Source: Paraflavisolibacter caeni
GTDB taxonomy: Bacteria; Bacteroidota; Bacteroidia; Chitinophagales; Chitinophagaceae
Assembly (NCBI RefSeq): GCF_025628885.1
Contig: NZ_JAOTIF010000008.1
Location: 124,001 to 188,000, forward strand
Direction of reading: 5' to 3'
Length of the DNA stretch: 64,000 nucleotides
Below, in pieces: positions 45,977 to 54,631 of the stretch. The notes below the pieces were generated by a model. It was not told where the DNA came from, made no database searches, and worked only from the letters and a program-made list of their open reading frames with translations. How positions within the stretch are numbered: the first letter of the stretch is position 1; every line of letters starts with the position of its first letter. The position numbers were made by a program, and so were the translations under genes.

Positions 45977-46020
45977 TACCTTAGAGGAACAGTTCTCCTT
46001 ATACCGTTCCCTAAAAAAGC
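45977..46020 (+). promoter_or_regulatory. Promoter/leader element TACCTTAGAGGAAC
   Basis: The block TACCTTAGAGGAACA (from 45977) followed by TTCTCCTTATACCGTTCC is shared with 53400 onward. It lies 128 bp before the ATG at 46105. A TTG lies upstream at N15, too close for the usual -33 spacing. Confidence 0.5.
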
Positions 46021-46104
46021 AGTACACGACACCAGCCCCCTTTCTGCTCCCTGTGGATGGGCCGTACTGCCTGTGAAGCAATCCTTCATACTAAACAACT
46101 AATC

Positions 46105-47511
46105 ATGAAAAAACAACTATTGCTGTTGTTGAGCACAGCTTGTATCGGCATTACGGAACTATGTGCCCAAAACTGGGTGAATGGTGGCAATACCCTTACT
46201 GCAAATGGATCTATCGGCACCAACTCCAGTCATTCCCTTCTCTTTGAAACCAGTGGTGTTGAACGGGGCCGCATCACCAATGGCGGCAACTGGGCCATTG
46301 GTTCCACCGGCACCACCTCCAGATTCACCGTCAATAGTGCTTCAGGTGTCAGTCCTTTCAGAGCCCAGGTCAATGGTTCTACTAAATTGATAGTAAATAG
46401 CAATGGCAGTACATCCATTGGCAGTACTACAGCAGGCCCAACCAATGGATTGTACGTAGCCGGCACTGTAGGCATCGGTACCGCAATGACTGGCGCATCT
46501 CTGAATATCCTAAATCCAGGCTCGTCTGCAGGCATTAGAGTTACTAACAACTTTACTGGGAATTCGGATCGTTTCGGTATTATAGCCAGCTCAGTGAACA
46601 ATCCTGGCTATGGATATGGTATTCAAGCAACGGGTGGCGATGTAGGAGTATTTGCTACTGCAGAAGCAGGTAGTTATAGCGGAAGTGCTTATGGAGTAAG
46701 TGCTGCAGCTTATGGTACTACCGGAGGTCGTTATGGCATTTATGGCACTGCCTCTGGTGGTTCATTTAACGCTGCAGGATACTTCAACGGAGCTGTCTGG
46801 GCAACCTCTTACAATTATATTGTGTCCGATAGAAAATTCAAACAAGACATTGTTCCTTTAGAACATACCCTCCAACAACTAATGAAACTCAAACCTGCCA
46901 CCTATTTGTTTAATAAAGAAGCTTACAAAAGCATGCAACTGCCCACAGGAAAGCAGATTGGCCTGATCGCCGATGAAGTCAAAGAGGTATTCCCTGAACT
47001 AGTACAACAGGCAGTACATCCCGCCGAATTGGACAAGGACACAAGGAAAGAACTAAGCCCTGAAATAAAATACGAAGGCATCAACTACCAGGGACTCATC
47101 CCAGTCCTGGTCGCTTCTGTACAGGAACTTAAAACACTAAATGATGAACATCAGCAACAAATAGAACAACAGCAACAGCAGATCAATGATTTGAAAGAAA
47201 CAGTAGACAGGCTATTGAACACACTAAACCTAAATGGAAATAATCTCACCACTGCCTTTCTAAAAGCCAGCATTCCCAATCCTGCACAGGGCACAGCATT
47301 GATTCAATATTATGTTCCCCAGAATAGCCGCACCGCCAACATTGTCTTTACTGATATGAAAGGAGCTATCATCAAAAGCATCACCATCAGCAATAAAGGG
47401 GATGGCCAACTCAATGTAAACACGGCTGCATGGACCGCAGGAACATACACCTATACCCTTTACATCAATGGCACTCAAACAGACAGCAAGAAACTGGTCA
47501 TCGCCAGGTAA
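46105..47511 (+). CDS. T9SS-secreted tail-fibre-like protein with S74 chaperone (WVNGGNTL subfamily)
   Basis: 468 residues from the ATG at 46105 (MKKQLLLLLSTACIGITELC); the in-frame ATG at 46057 lacks a signal peptide at its start. The head WVNGGNTLTANGSIGTNSSH and the next 90 residues are almost the same as in the gene at 53540, also at the DNA level. A glycine-rich strand region follows, then the S74 domain at VSDRKFKQDI (Ser and Lys five apart), a Gln-rich coiled coil (HQQQIEQQQQQINDLKETVD) and a T9SS sorting domain (SIPNPAQGTALIQYYVPQNS) resembling that of the delta-60 gene rather than the other S74 genes, so domains have been mixed. Confidence 0.88.
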   Translation: MKKQLLLLLSTACIGITELCAQNWVNGGNTLTANGSIGTNSSHSLLFETSGVERGRITNGGNWAIGSTGTTSRFTVNSASGVSPFRAQVNGSTKLIVNSNGSTSIGSTTAGPTNGLYVAGTVGIGTAMTGASLNILNPGSSAGIRVTNNFTGNSDRFGIIASSVNNPGYGYGIQATGGDVGVFATAEAGSYSGSAYGVSAAAYGTTGGRYGIYGTASGGSFNAAGYFNGAVWATSYNYIVSDRKFKQDIVPLEHTLQQLMKLKPATYLFNKEAYKSMQLPTGKQIGLIADEVKEVFPELVQQAVHPAELDKDTRKELSPEIKYEGINYQGLIPVLVASVQELKTLNDEHQQQIEQQQQQINDLKETVDRLLNTLNLNGNNLTTAFLKASIPNPAQGTALIQYYVPQNSRTANIVFTDMKGAIIKSITISNKGDGQLNVNTAAWTAGTYTYTLYINGTQTDSKKLVIAR

Positions 47512-47521
47512 TATGATTATA

Positions 47522-47553
47522 AAAGAGGTGGCCGAAACTTCAGCCACCTCTTT
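47522..47553 (+). terminator. Rho-independent terminator
   Basis: AAAGAGGTGGC (47522-47532) pairs with GCCACCTCTTT (47543-47553) and ends the S74 gene. The stem also has A/T-rich ends for the opposite strand, where the orphan fragment below terminates. Confidence 0.8.
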
Positions 47554-47573
47554 ACTCCTCAGAAAACAAACCT

Positions 47574-47691
47574 TTATTTAATAACGATCATTTTTCCCGT
47601 TTGTATATAGGTCTTCTGCCTGGTAGTCAGCAGAGCACGATAGTAATACACTCCTTTAGTTAGGTCTTTAGCATCAGGTGGAACGGTTGCA
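47574..47691 (-). pseudogene. Orphan T9SS sorting-domain fragment of an SBBP-type gene
   Basis: On the minus strand, directly after the stop of the gene ending at 47692, an open frame encodes LTKGVYYYRALLTTRQKTYI followed by QTGKMIVIK and a stop at 47574-47576. This is the last strand pair of the sorting domain found at the end of the gene at 49653 (ARGVYYYRALLTTGQKTFMQ, then TGKMMIIK). It has no start codon and no upstream domain. It is best read as the leftover tail of a third, deleted paralogue, or the product of unequal recombination between SBBP genes. Confidence 0.8.
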
Positions 47692-49521
47692 TTATTGAGC
47701 CACAACGAATTTCCCCGTCAGCGTATTCGTATTCTGCCCCGTACTCAACAACGCCCGGTAATAATACACCCCCTTGCCAAGATCCGCAGCACTCAGGTCT
47801 GTACGATACATGCCCGCCTTCCGTTTCCCCTGCACCACCGTAGCCACTTCCTTACCCGACATATTATACACCTTGATAGAAACCGTTCCGGCCGAAGGCA
47901 ATTCATACTTCATTTGGGCACTAGTGCTGAATGGATTCGGTGATACGGAAACCCGGAAACCACCCACCTCCTGCTCCCCCAATGAAGCTCCCGCTGCATC
48001 TTCTGTTTTATTGCTCAGGAAAGTTGAAGCGTTACAATTGCCCAATTGGTCGCCATGCTTCAGGTGAGCAGCCACAGCACTCTTTGCAACACACAGCGTC
48101 TTTCCTTTATGACATACCAATACTTTGTCGCCTTTTGGCCCACAACTGAAATCGGAGGCAGAAGTCTGCCCGTATTTGATAGTGACAATGTCAGTACTGC
48201 CATCACTAACAGCACTGTACCCGGTAACATACACATTGCCATTCCCATCAACACCAATGCATTTTGTCCCATCATTCAATTTCTGTGATCCATTAAACTT
48301 TTTCACCCATCGCTCATTACCATTGGCATCATACTTAACAGTGGCATAATCATAATCAAACGGACCAGCGCCCACCTGGGTAGTTCCCGTCACATACACA
48401 TTGCCATAGATATCAACACAAAGCGAAGCGGCATTATCAGCACCATTCTCCTGCCCATTATATTTTTTTGCCCATACCGCATTACCATTTGCATCGTATT
48501 TGATCGTAAGAAAATCATCACCACTTCCCTTACTCCTGCTGGTACCAGCTACATAAACATTTCCTGAAGCATCAACAGCAAGCGAAACGGGTATATCCAT
48601 AGAATTGTCTATCCCATCAAACTTCCAAATCGAAAGCTGGTGACCATTACGATCATATTTGATCGTCACAAAGTCATAATCAGTATCACTGCCTATACTA
48701 TAACCAGTTACATACTCATTCCCAAAGGCATCTGTAACAATAACAAGTCCGGCATCAAAAGAATCTGAAGAACCACTGAAACTCTTCACCCAGGCCTCCT
48801 TACCATTTACATCGTATTTAATGGTTACAAAGTCCAATGCTCCGTTCAGGGAACTGTTGCCTGTCACATAAACATTTTCCAAAGCATCTACAGCCATGGA
48901 ACTTGCCCTGTCCATATCATTACCCGGTCCATTGTAACTTTTAACCCATAACTGGTTGCCATTGTGATCATACTTGATGGTAACAATGTCATAATTATTT
49001 TCAATGCTCCAGCTCATGCCCGAAACATACACATTCCCCGACCCGTCTACCGCTAAGGAGGTTGCTTCATCCCACTGATTCGCCGGCCCATTATATCTTT
49101 TTACCCATTGTTCATTGCCTGCAGCATCAAACTTGATGGTGGCATAATCCATGTCAGATTCGCCTCCACTACCTAAGCTAACTCCTGTAACGTATAAATT
49201 GCCCTGAAGATCCAGGGCAATAAAAGATGGATTGTCATAACCATTCCCCGGTCCATTATATCTCCTTACCCATAGCTCCTTTCCTGTCGCATTATATTTG
49301 ATTATGACATAGTCCTCAAGTGTCTTACCTCCATTGCTTAGGCCAGCTACATACACATTCCCCGCGGCATCCACTGCCATAGAAGAGGCCCCGTCACCAC
49401 TATTGCCCGGCCCGTTGTATTTCTTTGCCCACTGTTCCTTAACCTGCGCAAAACATAAAAACGAAATCAGGCATAGAAAAAGCAGGAGTAATGCCTTCTG
49501 ATAAGATAAATAAGTTCCCAT
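47692..49521 (-). CDS. T9SS-secreted SBBP-repeat beta-propeller protein, copy 1
   Basis: 609 residues. A signal peptide (ending CFAQ) is followed by eight SBBP-type repeats of about 50-55 residues, each with DYATIKYDANGNEQWVKRYN-like and GNVYVTG motifs. A small Cys/His module follows (residues about 465-505): four Cys, with CHKGKTLCV and AHLKHGDQLGNC. A type A T9SS sorting domain ends the protein (VSPNPFSTSAQMKYELPSAG to FVVAQ). The propeller probably binds protein or carbohydrate at the surface. It is one of a pair with the gene at 49653, and the orphan fragment lies just beyond its stop. Confidence 0.9.
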   Translation of the reverse strand: MGTYLSYQKALLLLFLCLISFLCFAQVKEQWAKKYNGPGNSGDGASSMAVDAAGNVYVAGLSNGGKTLEDYVIIKYNATGKELWVRRYNGPGNGYDNPSFIALDLQGNLYVTGVSLGSGGESDMDYATIKFDAAGNEQWVKRYNGPANQWDEATSLAVDGSGNVYVSGMSWSIENNYDIVTIKYDHNGNQLWVKSYNGPGNDMDRASSMAVDALENVYVTGNSSLNGALDFVTIKYDVNGKEAWVKSFSGSSDSFDAGLVIVTDAFGNEYVTGYSIGSDTDYDFVTIKYDRNGHQLSIWKFDGIDNSMDIPVSLAVDASGNVYVAGTSRSKGSGDDFLTIKYDANGNAVWAKKYNGQENGADNAASLCVDIYGNVYVTGTTQVGAGPFDYDYATVKYDANGNERWVKKFNGSQKLNDGTKCIGVDGNGNVYVTGYSAVSDGSTDIVTIKYGQTSASDFSCGPKGDKVLVCHKGKTLCVAKSAVAAHLKHGDQLGNCNASTFLSNKTEDAAGASLGEQEVGGFRVSVSPNPFSTSAQMKYELPSAGTVSIKVYNMSGKEVATVVQGKRKAGMYRTDLSAADLGKGVYYYRALLSTGQNTNTLTGKFVVAQ

Positions 49522-49652
49522 GACCCAGGTTTTAGGCTGACAATAAAAGAGAAAGATTCCTCATAGACTAGGAAATAACATTCGTCAGGGAAGTAAGACC
49601 CTACTAATTTAATTAATTTTTTATTACACCTATTAGATCAGGTGCGTCATTA

Positions 49653-51482
49653 TCATTTGATTATCATCATTTTCCCCGTCTGCATAAACGTCTTCTGCCC
49701 GGTGGTCAACAATGCCCGGTAATAATACACGCCCCTGGCAACTCCGGCAGCATTCAGGTCTGAACTGTAGACACCTGCTTTCCGTTCTCCCTGCACCACC
49801 ATAGCCACTTCTCTGCCTACAACATCATAAACCTTGATGGAAATAGTTCCACCAGCTGGCAACTCATATTGCAGACGTGCACTACTATTGAATGGATTCG
49901 GTGCTACCACAATCCGGAAGCGCTCACCCACTTCTTCCGGCATCTGCAATGCCCCACCACCTTCTGTAATACTGTTCAAACCAGGAGCAGCATTGCAACC
50001 ACCCAACTGGTCTCCATGCTTCAGGTGTGCTTCAACAGCACTTTGCGCAATACACAATGTCTTTCCTTTATGGCACACCATCACCTTATCCCCATTTTGA
50101 CCGCAACTAATATCGGTAACAGAACTCTGTGTGTATTTAATAGTGGCATAATCAGTAGGGCCTGTCCCAACGCCGTTGCTCGATCCAAAAACATACACAT
50201 TTTCTGAAGCGTCTACAACCAATGAATGCGCTTGTTCAAAAGCATTCCCCGGACCATTATATCTTTTGACCCATACTTCATTGCCGCCGGCATCGTACTT
50301 CACAGTAGCAAAGTCCAGATCACCTCCACTGCCGTTACTATATCCAAAAACATACACATTTCCATTGGCAGATACATCAAGGGCACTCGCTACATTGATT
50401 CTACTCCCCAAGTTATTGTACCTCCTCACCCATACCTCATTCCCCAAAGCGTCGTATTTGACAGTGGTAAAATCACTGGTACCATTACTGTTAATACTCT
50501 GTCCTGTCACATATGCATTTCCCATGCCATCTACATCCAGCGCATTGGGGGCATCATAACTGTTGCCTGTTCCATTATATCTTTTGACCCACAATTCAGT
50601 GCCATCAGTTCCATACTTGATCGTAGCATAGTCAAAATCAGATCCATGCCCATCACTAATGCCAGTAACATAAACATCTCCCTTGGCATCTACAGCCACT
50701 TCAAACGCCTGGTCCATAATACTCCCTGTGCCATGATACCTTTTGACCCATACCTCATTTCCTGCTGCATCATACTTGATCGTGGCATAGTCCAAAAAGG
50801 TCCCATCACCATAACCATACCCGGTTACATAAACATTTCCGGAGCCATCCACAGCCAGGAATGTTGCCGCGTCAAGATCACTTACAGGTCCGTTGTATCT
50901 TTTTACCCACACTTCATTACCTGCTGCATCGTATTTAATAGTAGCATAATCATAATTGGTTCCAAAACCCGGACTCCATCCTGTTACATACACGTTGCCA
51001 TTGACGTCTACCGCCAGCGAATTCGCAACATCGTCTGCATTTCCCGGTCCGTTATACCTCCTAACCCACACTTCATTGCCCTGGGCATCATACTTGACCG
51101 TAGCATAGTCCGAACTGGTGCCAATGCCAATACTTGAACCCGTAACATAAACATTGCCTGCAGCATCTGTTACAAGCGCATTGGCGGCATCCGTACTATT
51201 GCCGGGACCATCATATCTTTTGATCCATACTACATTTCCCGCTGCATCATATTTGATCGTAGCATAGTCAACACTGGTTCCAACACCTTCGCTGGCGCCG
51301 GTTACATAAACATGCCCCGAAACATCAACAGCCAGGGAATGCGACCGGGCAAGGTCACTACCATTCGCCGGACCATTATACCTGGCCACCCATTGCTCTG
51401 TAACCTGTGAAAAGCCTAAAGTAGAAAGATGAAACAAAGACACTAGAAGCAAGCACTTCTTCAGGAGTAGATTGTCTTTCAT
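49653..51482 (-). CDS. T9SS-secreted SBBP-repeat beta-propeller protein, copy 2
   Basis: 609 residues from the ATG at 51482 (MKDNLLLKKCLLLVSLFHLS), which gives a normal signal peptide ending GFSQ; an ATG at 51509 adds nine residues. Eight repeats of the SBBP type carry DYATIKYDAAGNEVWVKRYN in nearly every blade, more uniform than in copy 1, which suggests recent repeat expansion or conversion. The Cys/His module (CHKGKTLCIAQSAVEAHLKH, ending GGC) and the T9SS sorting domain (VAPNPFNSSARLQYELPAGG to MIIK) match copy 1. The two genes are 131 bp apart and co-oriented. Confidence 0.9.
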   Translation of the reverse strand: MKDNLLLKKCLLLVSLFHLSTLGFSQVTEQWVARYNGPANGSDLARSHSLAVDVSGHVYVTGASEGVGTSVDYATIKYDAAGNVVWIKRYDGPGNSTDAANALVTDAAGNVYVTGSSIGIGTSSDYATVKYDAQGNEVWVRRYNGPGNADDVANSLAVDVNGNVYVTGWSPGFGTNYDYATIKYDAAGNEVWVKRYNGPVSDLDAATFLAVDGSGNVYVTGYGYGDGTFLDYATIKYDAAGNEVWVKRYHGTGSIMDQAFEVAVDAKGDVYVTGISDGHGSDFDYATIKYGTDGTELWVKRYNGTGNSYDAPNALDVDGMGNAYVTGQSINSNGTSDFTTVKYDALGNEVWVRRYNNLGSRINVASALDVSANGNVYVFGYSNGSGGDLDFATVKYDAGGNEVWVKRYNGPGNAFEQAHSLVVDASENVYVFGSSNGVGTGPTDYATIKYTQSSVTDISCGQNGDKVMVCHKGKTLCIAQSAVEAHLKHGDQLGGCNAAPGLNSITEGGGALQMPEEVGERFRIVVAPNPFNSSARLQYELPAGGTISIKVYDVVGREVAMVVQGERKAGVYSSDLNAAGVARGVYYYRALLTTGQKTFMQTGKMMIIK

Positions 51483-51712
51483 ATTGCAAGCATTTAAGTG
51501 AAATAGCAAGCGAAGAAATCTTCACAGATCTGGAGCTACTTTCAAAAGGGGAAGGAAAGAGATACTAAATTACACCAACTTCCTGATACAACATCCATGG
51601 ACACTTGCCATTCTGGGCCTGTTCTCGGTTTTAGGTCGGCTGGCGCTTGTATTCACTTTAATGGCTTCATTGACGGTCCGTTGACAAAGACACATTCCAT
51701 CCGCGAGCCGCC

Positions 51713-53332
51713 TCAATACAACTTCACCTGACCATTCAGCTGCTCCTCTTCCAGGTCCAGCGCCAGCAGGTATTTTTTGATCACATCATCCGAAACCGCC
51801 GCACGCTTATTGGTTCTTTGCAACAGTTCCCGCTGCGTCTCTATAATATCCTTACGCATCACTTCAAAAGCAGCACGTTCACTATTGTTATTGTCGCTTT
51901 CACTTTCGGCAATCATAACATCGCTGTTTTCCAACAGGTGAAGACTGTTTCGCAGCCGGTCGTAATAAGCCTGCATCAAAGCATTCTGAGCCAACTGGTC
52001 ATTGTACCGGCGCTCGATCTTCTGCAACGCACACCGGGCCAGGCCCCTCTGCAACCGCAGGTCCTGTTCGTTTTCCGGCAATTTATAGTCTGGATCCTTG
52101 AGATCCGCCATCCGGATCACCAGGGGCAGTGTCAGCCCTTGCAATACCAACGTCACCAGGATCACTGAAAACGTAATGAACAAAATAAGGTTCCGCTGCG
52201 GGAACGGCTCCCCATTGGCCATGTAAACCGGTATGGACAAAGCAGCCGCCAACGACACCACACCACGCATGCCGGCCCATCCTAATACCAGTGGCGCCCT
52301 GTAACCTGGACTGGCATCAGCGGTTTTGATAAAGCGGCTGACAAACTGGGTAAAGATCGGTGTGCCCAGGGCAATCAACAGCCGCGACCCGATGAGGACA
52401 GCCGCAACAATCAGGCTGTATTTGATGGCAGCCCACAAACTGATATTGCCCAATTGATGCACAATAGTGGGCAGCTGCAGCCCAATCAACATGAACACCA
52501 GCCCATTCAAAACAAAGCCGATGATCGACCACACACTGATGCCCCGTATCCGGCTCATGGGGCTCAGGATGGTTTGCCGCTGCTGCGCCAGGAAAAGACC
52601 TCCGGTAACCACGGCAAGCACACCGGAAAACTGAAAATGCTCCGCAGCAATGTACATGATGTAAGGAGAAACAAACGTCAACACAAAATCTACATTCGGC
52701 GTTGTCGGCATCCAGCGGTGAATGGCATAAAACACCAGCGCAACGGCAAGTCCGATCAATGCACCCATCACAATCACCAGCAAAAAATTGGTGGCAGCAG
52801 CCTGGAACGAAAACGTACCGGTGACAACAGCAGCCAAAGCATACCGGAACACCACAATACTCGATGCATCATTCAGCAAACTCTCACCTTCAATAACAGC
52901 CGAAATCCGTTTGGGCACGTCCAGGTCCCGCATGATAGAAGTAGCCGACACAGCATCCGGTGGCGACACAATGCCACCCAGCAAAAAGCCGAGAGCCAGT
53001 GTAAACCCGGGAATAAGACTGCTCGTCACAAAGGCCACAACACTGGCCGTAAGGATCACGATAAAAAATGCATAGCTAAATATGATACGCCGCCACTTCC
53101 AGAAATCCTTCCAGGAAGTTTGCCAGGCAGCTTCATACAAAATAGGAGGTAGTATGATGAGGAAAATAAGCTCCGGCTTAATTTCTATTACCCCTACAGA
53201 CGGCACCAGGCTCAACAGCAATCCACCCAGCACCAGCACAATGGGATAAGATATCTTTAATCGTTGTGCCACCATCACCAAAAAACAAATGATGAGCAAC
53301 AAAACAATATAAGTGATGAAAAAGAAATCCAT
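51713..53332 (-). CDS. Na+/H+ antiporter, CPA1/NhaP family
   Basis: 539 residues from the ATG at 53332 (MDFFFITYIVLLLIICFLVM). Inner membrane cation/proton exchanger with about 12 helices. The ion-binding motifs are intact: GGIVSPPDAVSATSIMRD and IEGESLLNDASSIVVF with the Asn-Asp pair of electroneutral CPA1 proteins. A later helix has GWAGMRGVVSLAAALSIP. A cytoplasmic C-terminal tail of about 110 residues (DLRLQRGLARCALQKIERRY) probably regulates activity. It exports Na+ or K+ in exchange for protons for pH or salt balance. Its start is divergent from the S74 gene at 53540. Confidence 0.95.
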   Translation of the reverse strand: MDFFFITYIVLLLIICFLVMVAQRLKISYPIVLVLGGLLLSLVPSVGVIEIKPELIFLIILPPILYEAAWQTSWKDFWKWRRIIFSYAFFIVILTASVVAFVTSSLIPGFTLALGFLLGGIVSPPDAVSATSIMRDLDVPKRISAVIEGESLLNDASSIVVFRYALAAVVTGTFSFQAAATNFLLVIVMGALIGLAVALVFYAIHRWMPTTPNVDFVLTFVSPYIMYIAAEHFQFSGVLAVVTGGLFLAQQRQTILSPMSRIRGISVWSIIGFVLNGLVFMLIGLQLPTIVHQLGNISLWAAIKYSLIVAAVLIGSRLLIALGTPIFTQFVSRFIKTADASPGYRAPLVLGWAGMRGVVSLAAALSIPVYMANGEPFPQRNLILFITFSVILVTLVLQGLTLPLVIRMADLKDPDYKLPENEQDLRLQRGLARCALQKIERRYNDQLAQNALMQAYYDRLRNSLHLLENSDVMIAESESDNNNSERAAFEVMRKDIIETQRELLQRTNKRAAVSDDVIKKYLLALDLEEEQLNGQVKLY

Positions 53333-53376
53333 AGGTATGTACAAGCAATAATACTACCAACCTCTACCTTATATGC

Positions 53377-53440
53377 TTTGCCTGGCAATAAAATGTTTCT
53401 ACCTTAGAGGAACATATCTCCTATACCGCTCCCACCTAAG
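53377..53440 (+). promoter_or_regulatory. Bacteroidota promoter with conserved leader
   Basis: TTTG (53377-53380), 19 bp, then TACCTTAG (53400-53407): an almost ideal Bacteroidota -33/-7 pair. The following AGGAACATATCTCCTATACC and CTCCCACCTAAG are shared with the leaders of other S74 genes. It lies 132 bp before the ATG at 53540. Confidence 0.65.
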
Positions 53441-53539
53441 GATGTATCGCTTTTATACGCTACCCTCTGCAACTATATCAATTCACGCTGAAAGACCATA
53501 TAGCCCATAAAGTAATTCTTCACTTTAAAAGCACTTGCC

Positions 53540-54601
53540 ATGAGAAACACCTTACTATTCTTTCTGTTAAGTACTACCGTTGCCACTATGAACCCAAAGG
53601 CTCAAAGCTGGGTCAACGGAGGCAATACTCTTTCTGCCAATGGAACCATCGGTACCAACTCCAGTCATTCCCTTCTATTTGAAACCAGTGGTGTTGAACG
53701 CGGCCGCATCACCAATGGCGGTAACTGGGCCATCGGTTCCACCGGCACCCCTTCCAAATTCACCGTCAACAGTGCTTCAGGCGTCAGTCCTTTCAGGGCA
53801 CAGATTGCAGGCGGCACCAAACTCATAGTCAATGGCAATGGCAGTACATCCATTGGCAGCTTTACTGCAGGCCCGGCCAATGGTTTGTATGTAGTTGGAA
53901 GTGTAGGCATTGGTACAGCCACACCATTCAGAACATTCGAACTTGCAGGAGATCAAAGATTGACATCTTCAACTTCACCTCGTTACCTGGAATTTCTCAA
54001 ACCTGGCGCCTCAGCTCCGGACTATAGATTGGAACATTCCAGCGCCGGCAGTTATCTTTATATAAGTGCTTCCACAAATGATTTCGCCAGCTTTTGCGAT
54101 ATCGCGCGTTTCAGCAACTGTTCGGATACTTATAAATTCACGGTTTATGGTAATGCCTTAGCCAGTGGGGGTGTCTGGCAAGCCTCTGACCTTAAGCTGA
54201 AAAATAACATTGCTGACATGTCCAATGCCATGGACATCATCAATAAACTGAAACCCAGGACATACTTCTTTAAAACCAATGAGTACAACAAGCTTAATTT
54301 GTCTGGCAAAAAGCAATATGGTTTTATCGCACAGGAACTCGAACAAGTAATCCCTGAATTAGTAATCACATCAACCGAAGAGACCAGGGACAGCAGCAAT
54401 GGCGAACGCAATGCAGAAGAAATAAAATCAATCAACTATACAGCGATCATCCCTTTACTGGTGAAAGCCGTGCAGGAGCAACAACAAGTGATTAATGAAC
54501 TGAAGAATGAACTACTGGAATTGAAACAGGCAATGACCAAACTTTCTAATGGACAAAGCACAAATGCTGATGTAACCAGCGCACAACAGCATCATCACTA
54601 A
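53540..54601 (+). CDS. Tail-fibre-like protein with S74 chaperone, lacking the T9SS sorting domain
   Basis: 353 residues. Signal peptide (ending PKAQS), then a head almost the same as in the gene at 46105 (WVNGGNTLSANGTIGTNSSH). A different middle segment follows (EFLKPGASAPDYRLEHSSAG), then the S74 domain at ASDLKLKNNI with the Ser-Lys spacing kept, and a coiled coil (EQQQVINELKNELLELKQAM). The protein stops at TSAQQHHH. In relatives TSAQ or SSAQ is followed by LGEVSPNPV, the start of the sorting domain, so this copy ends exactly at the join. No sorting-domain remnant is visible in the DNA that follows. It may be periplasmic, or its secretion may rely on another subunit. Confidence 0.85.
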   Translation: MRNTLLFFLLSTTVATMNPKAQSWVNGGNTLSANGTIGTNSSHSLLFETSGVERGRITNGGNWAIGSTGTPSKFTVNSASGVSPFRAQIAGGTKLIVNGNGSTSIGSFTAGPANGLYVVGSVGIGTATPFRTFELAGDQRLTSSTSPRYLEFLKPGASAPDYRLEHSSAGSYLYISASTNDFASFCDIARFSNCSDTYKFTVYGNALASGGVWQASDLKLKNNIADMSNAMDIINKLKPRTYFFKTNEYNKLNLSGKKQYGFIAQELEQVIPELVITSTEETRDSSNGERNAEEIKSINYTAIIPLLVKAVQEQQQVINELKNELLELKQAMTKLSNGQSTNADVTSAQQHHH

Positions 54602-54631
54602 TGCATTGTAAACAATTTTTATACAGATCCA

